Source: Micromonospora trifolii
GTDB taxonomy: Bacteria; Actinomycetota; Actinomycetes; Mycobacteriales; Micromonosporaceae
DNA length: 64,000 nucleotides
Direction of reading: 5' to 3'
Assembly: GCF_022229005.1 (NCBI RefSeq)
Contig: NZ_JAKKFD010000021.1
Location: 124,001-188,000 of the forward strand
Part shown: positions 43,243 through 52,455 of the stretch, one piece after another
Layout: every line of letters starts with the position of its first letter
How positions within the stretch are numbered: the first letter of the stretch is position 1
Translations under genes and position numbers: made by a program
Notes under the pieces: generated by a model
Told to the model about the DNA's origin: nothing
The model's input: only the letters and a program-made list of their open reading frames with translations
Database searches by the model: none

Positions 43243-44385
43243 ATGTTCGGACAGACGAGCACGACCACGACCACACCACCACCCACCGAACGCGGTCTGG
43301 AGGATCTCGACGCGGCGGCGATGGCGTACGCGGCCCGGATCGCCGGGCTGCCGCCGGAGCGGCGGGGGGAGGCCCGGGACGACCTGGTGCGCTTCGCGCT
43401 GCCGTTCGCCGGCCGGCTGGCCCGCCGGTACCGGGGGCGGGGGGAGCCGCTGGAGGACCTGGAGCAGGTGGCCCGGCTGGGGCTGGTCAACGCCGTCGAC
43501 CGCTATGACCCGGAACGGGGCTCGTTCACCGCGTACGCCGCGATCACCATCGTGGGCGAGATCAAACGGCACTTCCGGGACCGCACCTGGGGCGTCCACG
43601 TGCCCCGCCGGCTGCGGGACCTGATCCTCGAGGTGGGGCAGGCCACCGCCGCACTCACCAGCGAGCTGTCCCGGGCCCCGTCGGTGGCCGAGCTGTCGGC
43701 CCGGCTGGAGACCCCGCAGGAGGAGATCCTCGCCGCCCTGGAGTCGGCCGCCGGCTACAGTCCGGCCTCGCTGAACGCGCCGGTGGGTGGGGAGAGCTCC
43801 GCCGAGTTCGGAGACCTCGTCGGCGAGTCCGACAACGCGTTGGAGTCGGTCGACGACCGGGTGACGGTGAGCGGTCTGCTGCACCGACTGCCCTGGCGTG
43901 AGCGACGGATCCTCGCGATGCGCTTCTACGGCAACCAGACCCAGGCGGAGATCGCCGCCCGGTTCGGCATCTCGCAGATGCACGTGTCCCGGCTGCTGTC
44001 GCGGGCGCTCACCTGGTTGCGCCAGGCGATGCTCGCCGACGCGCCGCCGCCGTGGCAGAACGGCGCCGCCGAACCCGACCCGGGCAAGACCCGGATCTCG
44101 GTCAAGCAGGACGGCGACTCGGTGGTGGTCGAGGTCGGCGGCGAGATCGACCGTGACGGCGCGGACCAGCTGCGCCGGGCCATGCTGGAGGCGGTCACCG
44201 GCCAGCCCAGCGAGGTCGTCGTCGACCTGGTCGGCGCCGGTGGTTTCGACGCCGGTGGGATCGCCGCGCTGATGGCCGGCCGGGACGCGGCGGAGCGGAC
44301 CGGGGTGCCGTTGCGGCTGACCCGGGTCCAGCCCGCGGTACGCCGCTCGCTCACCGCCGCCGGCCTGTCGCCGGCCAGGGACTGA
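43243..44385 (+). CDS. SigB/SigF-family sigma factor with C-terminal STAS domain
   Basis: 380 aa. Residues about 40-275 form a SigB/F/G-type sigma factor: region 2 LARRYRGRGEPLEDLEQVARLGLVNAVDRYDPERG and SFTAYAAITIVGEIKRHFRD; region 4 LPWRERRILAMRFYGNQTQAEIAARFG and SQMHVSRLLSRALTWLR. Residues about 290-375 add a STAS-like domain (VEVGGEIDRDGADQLRRAM, VVVDLVGAGGFDAGGIAALMAGRDAAER), normally found in separate anti-anti-sigma factors. Start ATG 43243 has a GAGGGAGG site. Part of a presumed partner-switch system with the STAS-HATPase protein at 46.6 kb. Confidence 0.87.
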   Translation: MFGQTSTTTTTPPPTERGLEDLDAAAMAYAARIAGLPPERRGEARDDLVRFALPFAGRLARRYRGRGEPLEDLEQVARLGLVNAVDRYDPERGSFTAYAAITIVGEIKRHFRDRTWGVHVPRRLRDLILEVGQATAALTSELSRAPSVAELSARLETPQEEILAALESAAGYSPASLNAPVGGESSAEFGDLVGESDNALESVDDRVTVSGLLHRLPWRERRILAMRFYGNQTQAEIAARFGISQMHVSRLLSRALTWLRQAMLADAPPPWQNGAAEPDPGKTRISVKQDGDSVVVEVGGEIDRDGADQLRRAMLEAVTGQPSEVVVDLVGAGGFDAGGIAALMAGRDAAERTGVPLRLTRVQPAVRRSLTAAGLSPARD

Positions 44386-44402
44386 CCGCACACTGACGAA
44401 CG

Positions 44403-44434
44403 AAGGGCCGACACCCCGCCGGGTGTCGGCCCTT
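44403..44434. terminator. Terminator between the sigma factor and ctaD (convergent)
   Basis: A perfect 14-bp stem, AAGGGCCGACACCC / GGGTGTCGGCCCTT, with a CGCC loop. Lies between the two convergent stops and can serve both strands. Confidence 0.85.
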
Positions 44435-44450
44435 CCGCGCGTACCCCTGG

Positions 44451-46442
44451 TCAGCGCTCGTCGGGGTTGCCGTCGCTGTGCGGGTGCCGCCAGCGCTCGT
44501 GCGGCTTCGGCGCGTCCTCGGCGTCCTGCGGCGGGTCGGACTGCTCGAAGCTCGGCCGGCGGACGCCCTCGGGCTCGGGCACGTCCACCGGCCGGGCGCC
44601 GGAGCGCGGCGCCGGCTGGTAGTCGACAGCGTCGCGGGCGCCGTGCGCGCCCTCGGCGGACGGCGACTCCGGGACGTGGTGCTCCGTCCGCAGCTCCTCG
44701 GCAAACTGCTGCGGCGGCTTGGTGGTGCGCTGCGGCAGGTCGCGGCCCAGGTCGGCGACGAGTGGGCCGTACTTCAGGTCGAAGGCGGGGCGCTCGGAGC
44801 GGATCCGGGGCATCCGGTCGAAGTTGCGCAGCGGCGGCGGGCAGCTGGTGGCCCATTCGAGGGAGTTGCCGAAGCCCCAGGGGTCGTCCACCGTCACCAC
44901 CGCCCCGTAGCGCCAGGACTTCCAGGCGTTGTAGATGAAGAAGAGGGTGGACAGGCCGAGGATGAACGCGAAGATGCTGGAGATCGTGTTCAGGGTGGTG
45001 AAGCCGTCGGTGGGCAGGTAGTCGGCGTACCGGCGGGGCATGCCCTCGGCGCCCAGCCAGTGGTGCACCAGGAAGGTGCCGTGGAAGCCGATGAACATGG
45101 TCCAGAAGTGCGCCTTGCCGAGCCGCTCGTCGAGCAGTCGCCCGGTCATCTTCGGCCACCAGAAGTAGTAGCCGCCGAAGAGGGCGAAGACCACAGTGCC
45201 GAACACCACGTAGTGGAAGTGCGCCACCACGAAGTAGCTGTCGTGGGTGTGCCAGTCGACCGGCGGGCTGGCCAACAGGACGCCGGTGAGGCCGCCGAGC
45301 AGGAAGGTGACCAGGAAGCCGATGGCGAACAGCATCGGCGTCTCGAAGGTGAGCTGGCCCTTCCACATGGTGCCGATCCAGTTGAAGAACTTCACACCGG
45401 TGGGCACCGCGATCAGGTAGCTCAGGATGCTGAAGAACGGCAGCAGCACCTGGCCGGTGGCGAACATGTGGTGCGCCCAGACCGTCATGGACAGCACGGT
45501 GATGGCGATGGTGGCCAGCACGATGCCGGTGTAGCCGAAGAGCGGCTTGCGGGAGAAGACCGGAATGATCTCGGTGATGATGCCGAAGAACGGCAACGCG
45601 ATGATGTAGACCTCGGGATGGCCGAAGAACCAGAACAGGTGCTGCCAGAGCATCGGGCCACCGGTGGCCGCGTCGTACACGTGCGCGTTGAGCAACCGGT
45701 CGGCCGAGAGCGCCAGCAGCGCGGCGGCCAGCAGCGGGAAGACCAGGATCACCAGCACGCTGGTGAACAGCATGTTCCAGGTGAAGATCGGCATCCGGAA
45801 CATGGTCATGCCGGGCGCGCGCAGGGTGAGGATCGTGGTGATCAGGTTGACCGCGCCGAGGATGGTGCCGAGCCCGGAGACGACCAGCCCGAGCACCCAC
45901 ATGTTCGCGCCCACACCGGGGCTGTTCTCGACGCTGCTGAGCGGGCTGTACGCGGTCCAGCCGAAGTCCGCCGAGCCACCCGGGGCGAGGAAGCCACCGA
46001 CCACCATGAGGCCGCCGAAGAGGTACAGCCAGTAGGCGAGCGCGTTGAGGCGGGGGAACGACACGTCCGGTGCGCCGATCTGGATCGGCACTATGTAGTT
46101 GGCGAACCCGAACGCGCCGGGCGTGGCGAACAGCAGCAGCATCACCGCGCCGTGAGAGGTGAAGAGCTGGTTGTACTGCTCGGAGGAGAGGAACTGCATC
46201 CCCGGGCGGGCCAGCTCGGCGCGCATCAGCATCGCCTGGAGCCCGGCCAGCAGGAAGAACCCGAAGGAGGTCAGCAGATACAGCAGGCCGATCTGCTTGT
46301 GGTCGGTAGTGGCGAGGAACTTGATCAGGGAGTTGCCGGGGACCGGCGCTCGTACCGCTCCCGGGAACCCCCCGAAACGGGCCGGTGCCAGGATCGCCGG
46401 GCCCCGATCGCGACCGGGTTCCGTGGTTACCCGCTTGGGCAT
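44451..46442 (-). CDS. ctaD: Cytochrome c oxidase subunit I (aa3-type)
   Basis: 663 aa haem-copper oxidase catalytic subunit with about twelve membrane helices. Haem and copper ligands are visible: [13 protein letters not shown] (low-spin haem His), [18 protein letters not shown] (Cu-B His and the crosslinked Tyr), [13 protein letters not shown] (Cu-B and haem a3 His). K-pathway and D-pathway residues appear normal. A polar C-terminal tail of about 80 residues, rich in Pro/Glu/Arg, makes it longer than most CtaD. No other oxidase subunit genes are adjacent, so it may be a second ctaD copy. Confidence 0.92.
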   Translation of the reverse strand: MPKRVTTEPGRDRGPAILAPARFGGFPGAVRAPVPGNSLIKFLATTDHKQIGLLYLLTSFGFFLLAGLQAMLMRAELARPGMQFLSSEQYNQLFTSHGAVMLLLFATPGAFGFANYIVPIQIGAPDVSFPRLNALAYWLYLFGGLMVVGGFLAPGGSADFGWTAYSPLSSVENSPGVGANMWVLGLVVSGLGTILGAVNLITTILTLRAPGMTMFRMPIFTWNMLFTSVLVILVFPLLAAALLALSADRLLNAHVYDAATGGPMLWQHLFWFFGHPEVYIIALPFFGIITEIIPVFSRKPLFGYTGIVLATIAITVLSMTVWAHHMFATGQVLLPFFSILSYLIAVPTGVKFFNWIGTMWKGQLTFETPMLFAIGFLVTFLLGGLTGVLLASPPVDWHTHDSYFVVAHFHYVVFGTVVFALFGGYYFWWPKMTGRLLDERLGKAHFWTMFIGFHGTFLVHHWLGAEGMPRRYADYLPTDGFTTLNTISSIFAFILGLSTLFFIYNAWKSWRYGAVVTVDDPWGFGNSLEWATSCPPPLRNFDRMPRIRSERPAFDLKYGPLVADLGRDLPQRTTKPPQQFAEELRTEHHVPESPSAEGAHGARDAVDYQPAPRSGARPVDVPEPEGVRRPSFEQSDPPQDAEDAPKPHERWRHPHSDGNPDER

Positions 46443-46567
46443 GGCTGCTCACCCCGTCGTGACGGCAGAAAGGACGGGCGTGCCTACCCGGCCCTCGCAC
46501 CACTTAACCAGGCCAGAGCGGTAATTTCGGTCAGAACGCTGGTACCGGGCGCAAGCGCCTCGAACGC

Positions 46568-47296
46568 TCAGGTTGCCGGCAGCATCGCCCAGACGGCCTT
46601 GCCCGGCCCCGCCGGCACGCTGCCCCACCGCTGGGTCAGCTCCCGGACCAGCATCAACCCCCGCCCACCCTCGGCGTGCAGGTCCGTCCCGCCCGCCCGG
46701 GCCTGGGCGCTGCTGCCGTCCACCACCGCCAGGTGCAGATACGGCCGGCGCAGGGTCACCGTCACCTGCATCGGCGTGCCGGCGTGGCGCACCACGTTGC
46801 CGACCAGCTCACTGAGCACCAACGCGGCCGGGCCGGACGCGTCGGGCAGGTTCCACCGCGCACACGCCTCGGTGACCAGCTCCCGGGCCCGCCGGCAGGC
46901 CCCGGCGACCGGCTCCAGCCGGGCCCGCATTCGCAACGTGGACGTCGTGCCGGCCAACCGGGTCGCCTCCGCGCAGTCCGCGGAGACCGGGAGCACTCGG
47001 CACGTTGTCGACTCGGCCAGCCATCGTGCGGCGATCGGCGACGGGGAGCAGAGCAGCACCGGCACTGCCGGCCACTCCTCGGCCCGGCGGGCGGTCGCGG
47101 CGAACACGGACAGCGCCAACCGGTCCTCCACGTTCACCCCGGCCATGTCGACCACCAGGGCCTCCGGCTGATCGACGAGCGCGTCGCTGAGCGCCTGGTG
47201 CACCGAGCGCATCGTGCCCAGGTGCAGCGGGCCGGCGAGCCGGACGACCGCCACCGGTGCCGTGGTGCGCACCTCGCAGGTGATCCGGCTGGACAT
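46568..47296 (-). CDS. STAS-HATPase fusion protein (anti-sigma/anti-anti-sigma type)
   Basis: 242 aa. The N-terminal STAS-like domain (about 5-105: VAVVRLAGPLHLGTMRSVHQAL, VVDMAGVNVEDRLALSVFA) lacks the usual phosphorylated Ser in DSSG-like context. The C-terminal HATPase_c domain (about 120-240) has VLSELVGNVVRHAGTPM (N box) and GGRGLMLVRELTQRWG (G box), as in RsbW-type serine kinases. It likely binds a sigma factor or an anti-anti-sigma protein. The ATG at 47296 has a GAGG site. A canonical GTTT-N16-GGGTAG promoter lies upstream. Confidence 0.85.
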   Translation of the reverse strand: MSSRITCEVRTTAPVAVVRLAGPLHLGTMRSVHQALSDALVDQPEALVVDMAGVNVEDRLALSVFAATARRAEEWPAVPVLLCSPSPIAARWLAESTTCRVLPVSADCAEATRLAGTTSTLRMRARLEPVAGACRRARELVTEACARWNLPDASGPAALVLSELVGNVVRHAGTPMQVTVTLRRPYLHLAVVDGSSAQARAGGTDLHAEGGRGLMLVRELTQRWGSVPAGPGKAVWAMLPAT

Positions 47297-47334
47297 CGGG
47301 CGCCTCAATTCGCTGCTGGGTCGGGATCTGCCAA

Positions 47335-47360
47335 CTACCCGAGGCCGTTCCCGATCAAAC
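47335..47360 (-). promoter_or_regulatory. SigB-type promoter (GTTT-N16-GGGTAG) for the STAS-HATPase gene
   Basis: On the minus strand GTTT (47357-47360) and GGGTAG (47335-47340) are 16 nt apart, about 40 nt before the start codon. Matches the SigB/SigF-class consensus; a SigB/F-type gene is at 43.2 kb. Confidence 0.75.
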
Positions 47361-47406
47361 CGGACCCCACGGCGGGGCGAGGCAGGTCACGTCCCGCAAC
47401 CCCAGG

Positions 47407-47865
47407 TCAGCGACGGGGCCGACCGGTCAGGACGCCCAGCGCGACCAGGCCGACGCCGAGCCCCAGGTGCAGCCAGCCGTCGGCGTCGTTGACGGGCAGC
47501 ACGTTCGCCCCGGTGTCGTGGTCCACCGCCAGCCCGTAGAGCCAGAGCACCAGGTAGACCGCGCCGCCGCCGATCAGGAACGCCCGAGCGCCGGTGACCG
47601 TCCGGGCCAACAGCAGACCCACCACCCCGTACGCCAGGTGCACCAGGTTGTGCAGCACCGACACCTGGAAGACACCGAACAGGTACGCGCCCGAGTCGTG
47701 GCCGGCGAAGCGCAGCGTGTCCATCCCGGTGGTGATCCCCGGCACGAAGCCGAGCACGCCGACCAGCAGGAACAGCACCCCCGCCGTGGCCGCCGCGCGA
47801 CGGACCGGCGGTTTGCCGTCGGCCGGGTTGGGTCGGGCCCGGGAGTGCGCCATCGGTCCGACCAT
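47407..47865 (-). CDS. DUF4383 membrane protein
   Basis: 152 aa with four predicted spans. VLFLLVGVLGFVPGITTG and AYLFGVFQVSVLHNLVHLAYGVVGLLLA are the DUF4383 signature. Function unknown, common in actinobacteria. ATG 47865 has a GAGGAG site; a further in-frame upstream extension was rejected. Confidence 0.83.
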   Translation of the reverse strand: MVGPMAHSRARPNPADGKPPVRRAAATAGVLFLLVGVLGFVPGITTGMDTLRFAGHDSGAYLFGVFQVSVLHNLVHLAYGVVGLLLARTVTGARAFLIGGGAVYLVLWLYGLAVDHDTGANVLPVNDADGWLHLGLGVGLVALGVLTGRPRR

Positions 47866-47949
47866 TCCCGGCTCCTCGTCGTGCGGCGGGCATGAGCGCT
47901 GCCGGCTACCCGCTGGCGCGACCGGCAAACCGGCCGGCCCCGCCGTCGG

Positions 47950-49116
47950 TCAGGCCGGCAGCAACCTCGGCGCGCTCGCCGACTGCCGGACCCGCTCGTA
48001 CAGCTCGACGTAACGCTGCGCCATCACCGCGGGCGTGAAGCGCTGCGCGGCCACCCGCCGGCACTCGTCGGGGTCGAGCAACTCGGCGGCGAGGACGAGG
48101 TCGTCCAGTTCCTCCTCGTCGGTGGTGAGCAGCCCGGTCCGGCCGTGCTCGATCAGCTCCGGCAGGCAACCCCGGGCGGTGGCCACCACCGGCGTGCCCA
48201 GGGCGAGCGACTCGACGACCGCCGTGCCGCCCGGCTCCTCCCACCGCAGCGGGAACAGCGACGCGCGGGCGCTGGCGAGCAGGTCGTCGCGCTCCTGGCC
48301 GGCCACGGTGCCGACCCAGCGGACCAGGTCACCGTCGACGTGCGGTGCCACCTCGTCGAGGAAGAACCGCACGTCCGGGTTCTGTCGGGCCTCGTCGCCG
48401 GCCGCGGCCAGGTCGGCCGGCCGATGGTACGGGCCCACGGGCCCGGCCAGCACCAGCGGAACACCGACCCGGTGCGCGAGCCGGGCACCCACGTCCTGGC
48501 CCTTGCCCGGGTTGATCCGGCCCAGGATGAGCAGGTGCTCGCCCTTGTCCGGAAGGGGCTGCCGGTCGGCGTCGACGGCGAGCGGCGTGGACAGGTGCAC
48601 GTGCCCCACCGAGTGCTCCCGCAGCGCCAGCGGGGCGCGGGCCAGCTGCGACGCGGAGACACCGTTGACCCGGACCCGGTCGCCGCCGTCCAGGCTGCCG
48701 TAGAGAGCCGGGTGCTTGGCCAGGTCCCAGTGAAGGGTGTGCAGGGTCGGCGGACCGGCCGGCCCCATCGCGGCGAGGGTGGCCAGACCGACCGCCTCGA
48801 CGTGATCGTGCACCAGGTCGATGTCGTCGCGGGAGTGCAGCTCCCGGACCACGCCAGCCAGGTGCGCCTGGGCGATCCCGCAGACCTGGTTGTACGGCCG
48901 CTGCAACGCGGCGAACTGCCCGTCGGCGAAAACCGAGATCTGCTCGTCCACCGGCAGCGTGCTGCTGCCCACCGAGGCGAGCACCACCCGTACGCCGAGT
49001 CGCCGCAGCTCCGGCACCAGCGTGGCGATGACGTTCTCGATGCCGCCGTACCCGGGCGGTGGCACCGACAGCCACGGGCCGGCGTTCATCAGCACGGTGA
49101 GGCTCGTCGGGCTCAC
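47950..49116 (-). CDS. Family 4 glycosyltransferase
   Basis: 388 aa GT-B fold. N-terminal GPWLSVPPPGYGGIENVIATLVPELRRLG is the acceptor-side loop; C-terminal ILGRINPGKGQDVGARLAHRVG, FPLRWEEPGGTAVVESLALGTPVVAT and GLLTTDEEELDDL are the GT4 donor-binding features. Donor and acceptor unknown. Overlaps the upstream GpgS-like gene by 4 nt (GTGA), so the two are translated together. Confidence 0.87.
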   Translation of the reverse strand: MSPTSLTVLMNAGPWLSVPPPGYGGIENVIATLVPELRRLGVRVVLASVGSSTLPVDEQISVFADGQFAALQRPYNQVCGIAQAHLAGVVRELHSRDDIDLVHDHVEAVGLATLAAMGPAGPPTLHTLHWDLAKHPALYGSLDGGDRVRVNGVSASQLARAPLALREHSVGHVHLSTPLAVDADRQPLPDKGEHLLILGRINPGKGQDVGARLAHRVGVPLVLAGPVGPYHRPADLAAAGDEARQNPDVRFFLDEVAPHVDGDLVRWVGTVAGQERDDLLASARASLFPLRWEEPGGTAVVESLALGTPVVATARGCLPELIEHGRTGLLTTDEEELDDLVLAAELLDPDECRRVAAQRFTPAVMAQRYVELYERVRQSASAPRLLPA

Positions 49117-50129
49117 GCGGCGGCCACCCGGCGGCGCGGCACCCGGTGGCGCAGTTCGGCCAACGGCGGGCGCTCCTCGATCGACACGTCGCTGACCACG
49201 ATCTCGCGGTCCAGGTTCGGCAGGGTGTCCGAGCCACCGCGACGGAACTGGGTCAGCAACGCCTCCGGCGAAAACCCGGGGGTCGCCCAGCCGCGCCGTT
49301 GCAGCCGGGACCAGGCGGTCAACATGATCTGCGCGGACATCCGGCCCAGGGCGGCGGTGTCCTGATGGCGGTGCTTGCGCTCACCGAGGTCGACCTGCGC
49401 GAGCGCGTCCAGGCCGACCAGGTCGAGCAGGTCGATCATCATGGCCGTCTCCACCCCGTAGCCGGAGACGAACGGCACCTGGGCCAGCACGTCCCGGCGG
49501 GCCGCGTACTCGCCGGCGAGCGGCTGCACGAAGCCGGCCAGCTCCGGCCAGAAGAGGTTGAGCAGCGGCCGGGCCATCAACTCGGTCACCCGCCCCCCGC
49601 CGTCCTGCTCCACGCTGGCGGTGCCCACCAGGGGTCGGTGGTAGAAGCCCTTCACGAAGTCGACCGACGGGTCGGTCAACAGCGGGCCGAGCAGCCCGCT
49701 CACGAAGTGCGGCCGGAACTCCCGCAGGTCGGCGTCGATGAACGCCACCACGTCGCCCTCGGCGGCGGCCAGCCCGGCCCAGAGCGCGTCGCCCTTGCCG
49801 GTGAGCCGGGGCAGCCCCCGGGTCATCGCGTCCTGACTGACCACCTCCGCGCCGGCGGCGCGGGCCACCTGCGCGGTCCGGTCCGTCGAGCGGGAATCCA
49901 CAACGATCAGCTCGTCGACCAGGGCCACCCGATCCATCAGGTGCTCCCGGATGGTCGACACGATCGCGCCGACGGTGGCCTCCTCGTTGCGCGCCGGCAG
50001 CACCACGCTGACCCGGGTCTCACCTTTGGCACGCATCAGCCGACGGGTCGGCCAGTCGGCCGCCGACGTCGTCCGGTACGTGGCCCATGCCTCCACCACC
50101 GGCGACACGCTCGATGTCATATCCCGCAC
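49113..50129 (-). CDS. Glucosyl-3-phosphoglycerate synthase-like glycosyltransferase (GT81)
   Basis: 338 aa GT-A fold: VSVVLPARNEEATVGAIVSTIREHLMD, the nucleotide and metal residues VVDSRSTDRTAQVA and AFIDADLREF, then PLAGEYAARRDVLAQVPFVSGYGVETAMMIDLLDLVGLD and QVDLGERKHRHQD. This matches GpgS, which makes glucosyl-3-phosphoglycerate from NDP-glucose and 3-phosphoglycerate. The GTG at 50129 has the best-placed GGAGG site; other in-frame starts are close by. First gene of a two-gene operon. Confidence 0.83.
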   Translation of the reverse strand: MRDMTSSVSPVVEAWATYRTTSAADWPTRRLMRAKGETRVSVVLPARNEEATVGAIVSTIREHLMDRVALVDELIVVDSRSTDRTAQVARAAGAEVVSQDAMTRGLPRLTGKGDALWAGLAAAEGDVVAFIDADLREFRPHFVSGLLGPLLTDPSVDFVKGFYHRPLVGTASVEQDGGGRVTELMARPLLNLFWPELAGFVQPLAGEYAARRDVLAQVPFVSGYGVETAMMIDLLDLVGLDALAQVDLGERKHRHQDTAALGRMSAQIMLTAWSRLQRRGWATPGFSPEALLTQFRRGGSDTLPNLDREIVVSDVSIEERPPLAELRHRVPRRRVAAA

Positions 50130-50322
50130 GGGCACCCCTCCGTTCGTGCGTGGAAAAACCGAATTTGGTTATTCCCATTCCTCACCACGCGCTAACCGCT
50201 TTCTCGGCAACAGCTTGATCACAACGGTGACATCTCCGCGTTCCCGGGGGATGAACGTTTGATTGCGCACATGCCAGGGGACTGCTCCCATCGCTCATGA
50301 AAGGTCTTCAAAGGGGTGCCGA
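50130..50322. promoter_or_regulatory. Divergent promoter region between two sugar-metabolism operons
   Basis: This 193-bp gap between the GpgS-like gene and the Gfo/Idh gene has clearly lower GC than its surroundings. It includes AATTTGGTTATTCCC (50162-50176). Promoters for both directions are expected; no specific operator was recognised. Confidence 0.4.
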
Positions 50323-51333
50323 ATGCAGGAATGCCGGGTGGGTCTGATCGGAGCCGGGGGAGTGGCACAACGTCACGCCCGGGTGCTGGCCGGCTTCGAC
50401 GACGTCGAACTGGTCGGCGTCACGGACGTCGCGCCGGAGGCCGCGGCCGCGCTGGCCGCACAGCACGGCGGGCGGGCCTGCGCCGACGTCGCCGAGCTGC
50501 TGGCCACCGAGCTGGACGCCGTGTACGTCTGCGTGCCACCGTTCGCCCACGGTCCCGCCGAGGAGGCGGTGATCGAGGCGGGGGTGCCGATGTTCGTGGA
50601 GAAGCCCGTCGCTGTCGACCTGAGCACCGCCGAGCGGATCGCCGACCTGGTCGCGCGGCGTGGGCTGCGCACCGCCGTCGGCCACCACTGGCGCTACCTG
50701 AGCCTGCTCGACCAGGCCCGCGACCTGCTCGCCGACCGTCCGGTGCGGATGGTCAGCGGCGCCTGGCTGGACAAGGTGCCCCCGGTGGCGTGGTGGTCGC
50801 GGCGGGACCGCTCCGGCGGGCCGGTGGTCGAGCAGGCCGCCCACGTGCTCGACCTGATCCGTGTGCTGGCCGGCGAGGTGACCGAGGTCACCGCGTACGG
50901 CAACGGCACCCCACCGCCGGTCGACGGCGCCGACATCGACTCGGTGACCACCGCCGCGCTGCGCTTCGCCGACGGCGCGGTCGGCACGCTCAGCGCCGCC
51001 TGCGTCCTCGGCTGGAAGCACCGCGCCGGCCTGGAGATCCTCGCCGACGGGCTGGCCCTCGCCATCACCGAGGAGGGGCTGTCGATCCGCGACGCCGACG
51101 GCGAACGACACGTCCCCGCCGACCCGGAAGCGGCCCGGGTGGCGGTGGACCGCGCCTTCGTCGACGCCGTCCGTGGCATCGGCGACGACGTGCGCGTCCC
51201 GTACGCCGAGGCCCTCGCGACCCAGCGCCTGGCCCTCGCGGTGGCCGACTCGGCCCGGACCGGCACCACAGTGCGGCTCGCCACCGCGACCGCCCCGGCG
51301 GTGCTCGGCAGCGGGGTGACAGTCGATGCGTGA
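50323..51333 (+). CDS. Gfo/Idh/MocA family oxidoreductase
   Basis: 336 aa. N-terminal Rossmann VGLIGAGGVAQRHARVLAGFDDVELVGVTD; the family EKP motif is in GVPMFVEKPVAVD; TAVGHHWRYL carries the substrate-side histidine. Acts on a sugar or cyclitol. The ATG at 50323 has an AAAGGGG site; an in-frame start at 50263 was rejected. Overlaps the next gene by 8 nt. Confidence 0.87.
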   Translation: MQECRVGLIGAGGVAQRHARVLAGFDDVELVGVTDVAPEAAAALAAQHGGRACADVAELLATELDAVYVCVPPFAHGPAEEAVIEAGVPMFVEKPVAVDLSTAERIADLVARRGLRTAVGHHWRYLSLLDQARDLLADRPVRMVSGAWLDKVPPVAWWSRRDRSGGPVVEQAAHVLDLIRVLAGEVTEVTAYGNGTPPPVDGADIDSVTTAALRFADGAVGTLSAACVLGWKHRAGLEILADGLALAITEEGLSIRDADGERHVPADPEAARVAVDRAFVDAVRGIGDDVRVPYAEALATQRLALAVADSARTGTTVRLATATAPAVLGSGVTVDA

Positions 51334-52414
51334 CAAGGTCGTGGTGGTCACCGGCCCCGGCCGGGTCGACCTCATCGAGCAGGACGCCGCCCCGCTGCGC
51401 CCCGGCACGTTCCGGGTCGAGACGCTGTTCAGCGGTGTCTCCGCCGGCACCGAGCTGAGCTACGTCAAGGGCACGAACCCCTACCTGAACGTCACCTGGA
51501 ACGCCGACCTGGGGCTGTTCCAACCGGGTGCGGCCAGCACGCCCTACCCGGTCACCCGACTCGGCTACATGCAGGTCGGCCGGGTGGTGGAGAGCGAAAC
51601 GCCGGCCATCGAGGTGGGCACTGTCGGCGCGATGACGTACGGGCACCGCACCGGCTGGCTGGCCGACCCGGTCGCCGAACGGTTCGTGGCGCTGCCCGAC
51701 GACCTGGACCCGCTGCTCGGCGTCTACGTCGCCCACATGGGCCCGATCTGCGCCAACGGTCTGCTGCACGCCGCCGCCGACCTGCACGGCACCGACGTCC
51801 GGACGCTCGGCGACGGGGTACGCGGCCGACGGGTAGCCGTCGTCGGCGCCGGTGTCGTGGCGCTGCTGACGGCGTTGTTCGCCCGCCGCAACGGCGCCGC
51901 GTCGGTGGTGGTGCTCGACCCCACCCCGCACCGCCGCCAGGTCGCCGAGGCGCTCGGTCTGGAAACCCTCGACCCCGACGCGGACGACCCGGCCGTGGTG
52001 CTCAAGACCCGCTGGGCGCACACCGCCGGCGACCGGGGCGCCGACGTGGTGTTCCAGTGCCGGGGGCAGGCGTGGGCGCTGCACCTCGCCCTGCGGCTGC
52101 TGCGGCCCCAGGGCACCGTGATCGACCTCGCCTTCTACCAGGGCGGCGCGGACGCGGTCCGCCTCGGTGAGGAGTTCCACCACAACGGCCTGTCGCTGCG
52201 CTGCGCCCAGATCGGCCGGGTGCCGCGGGGGCTCGCGCCCACCTGGGACCGCGAACGGCTCTCCGCCGAGACCGTCGACCTGCTCAGGACGTACGGCGAC
52301 GCGATCCGCAAGCACCTCGTCTCGGCGGTGGTGCCGTTCGACGAGGCGCCCGCCCTCCTCACCGACCTGGCCGACCGTCGCCGCCAGGAGCTTCAGGTGG
52401 TGCTCGCCACCTGA
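51326..52414 (+). CDS. Zinc-type alcohol dehydrogenase-like protein (MDR family)
   Basis: 362 aa MDR-family protein: FSGVSAGTELSYVKG at the N-terminus, RLGYMQVGRVVES, NADP/NAD-binding VAVVGAGVVALLTALFARRNGA. It lacks the four-Cys structural zinc loop and the classical CGSDLH motif, so it belongs to the sugar dehydrogenase-like subgroup coupled with Gfo/Idh proteins. Translationally coupled to the preceding gene. Confidence 0.83.
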   Translation: MRDKVVVVTGPGRVDLIEQDAAPLRPGTFRVETLFSGVSAGTELSYVKGTNPYLNVTWNADLGLFQPGAASTPYPVTRLGYMQVGRVVESETPAIEVGTVGAMTYGHRTGWLADPVAERFVALPDDLDPLLGVYVAHMGPICANGLLHAAADLHGTDVRTLGDGVRGRRVAVVGAGVVALLTALFARRNGAASVVVLDPTPHRRQVAEALGLETLDPDADDPAVVLKTRWAHTAGDRGADVVFQCRGQAWALHLALRLLRPQGTVIDLAFYQGGADAVRLGEEFHHNGLSLRCAQIGRVPRGLAPTWDRERLSAETVDLLRTYGDAIRKHLVSAVVPFDEAPALLTDLADRRRQELQVVLAT

Positions 52415-52455
52415 CCCGCCTTCGCCGCGTGCCCGGGGCGGCTACCGTTCGCGAC

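Noticed and set aside
43150..46503. 1117-aa minus-strand ORF
   Set aside because: Runs through ctaD and the sigma factor in a different frame; both real genes have clear motifs.
46484..46508. SigB-type promoter for ctaD (GTTA-N15-GGGTAG on the minus strand)
   Set aside because: One mismatch in the -35 and different spacing from the three strong sites; too weak to list.
44478..47171. 897-aa plus-strand ORF
   Set aside because: Shadow opposite ctaD and STAS-HATPase.
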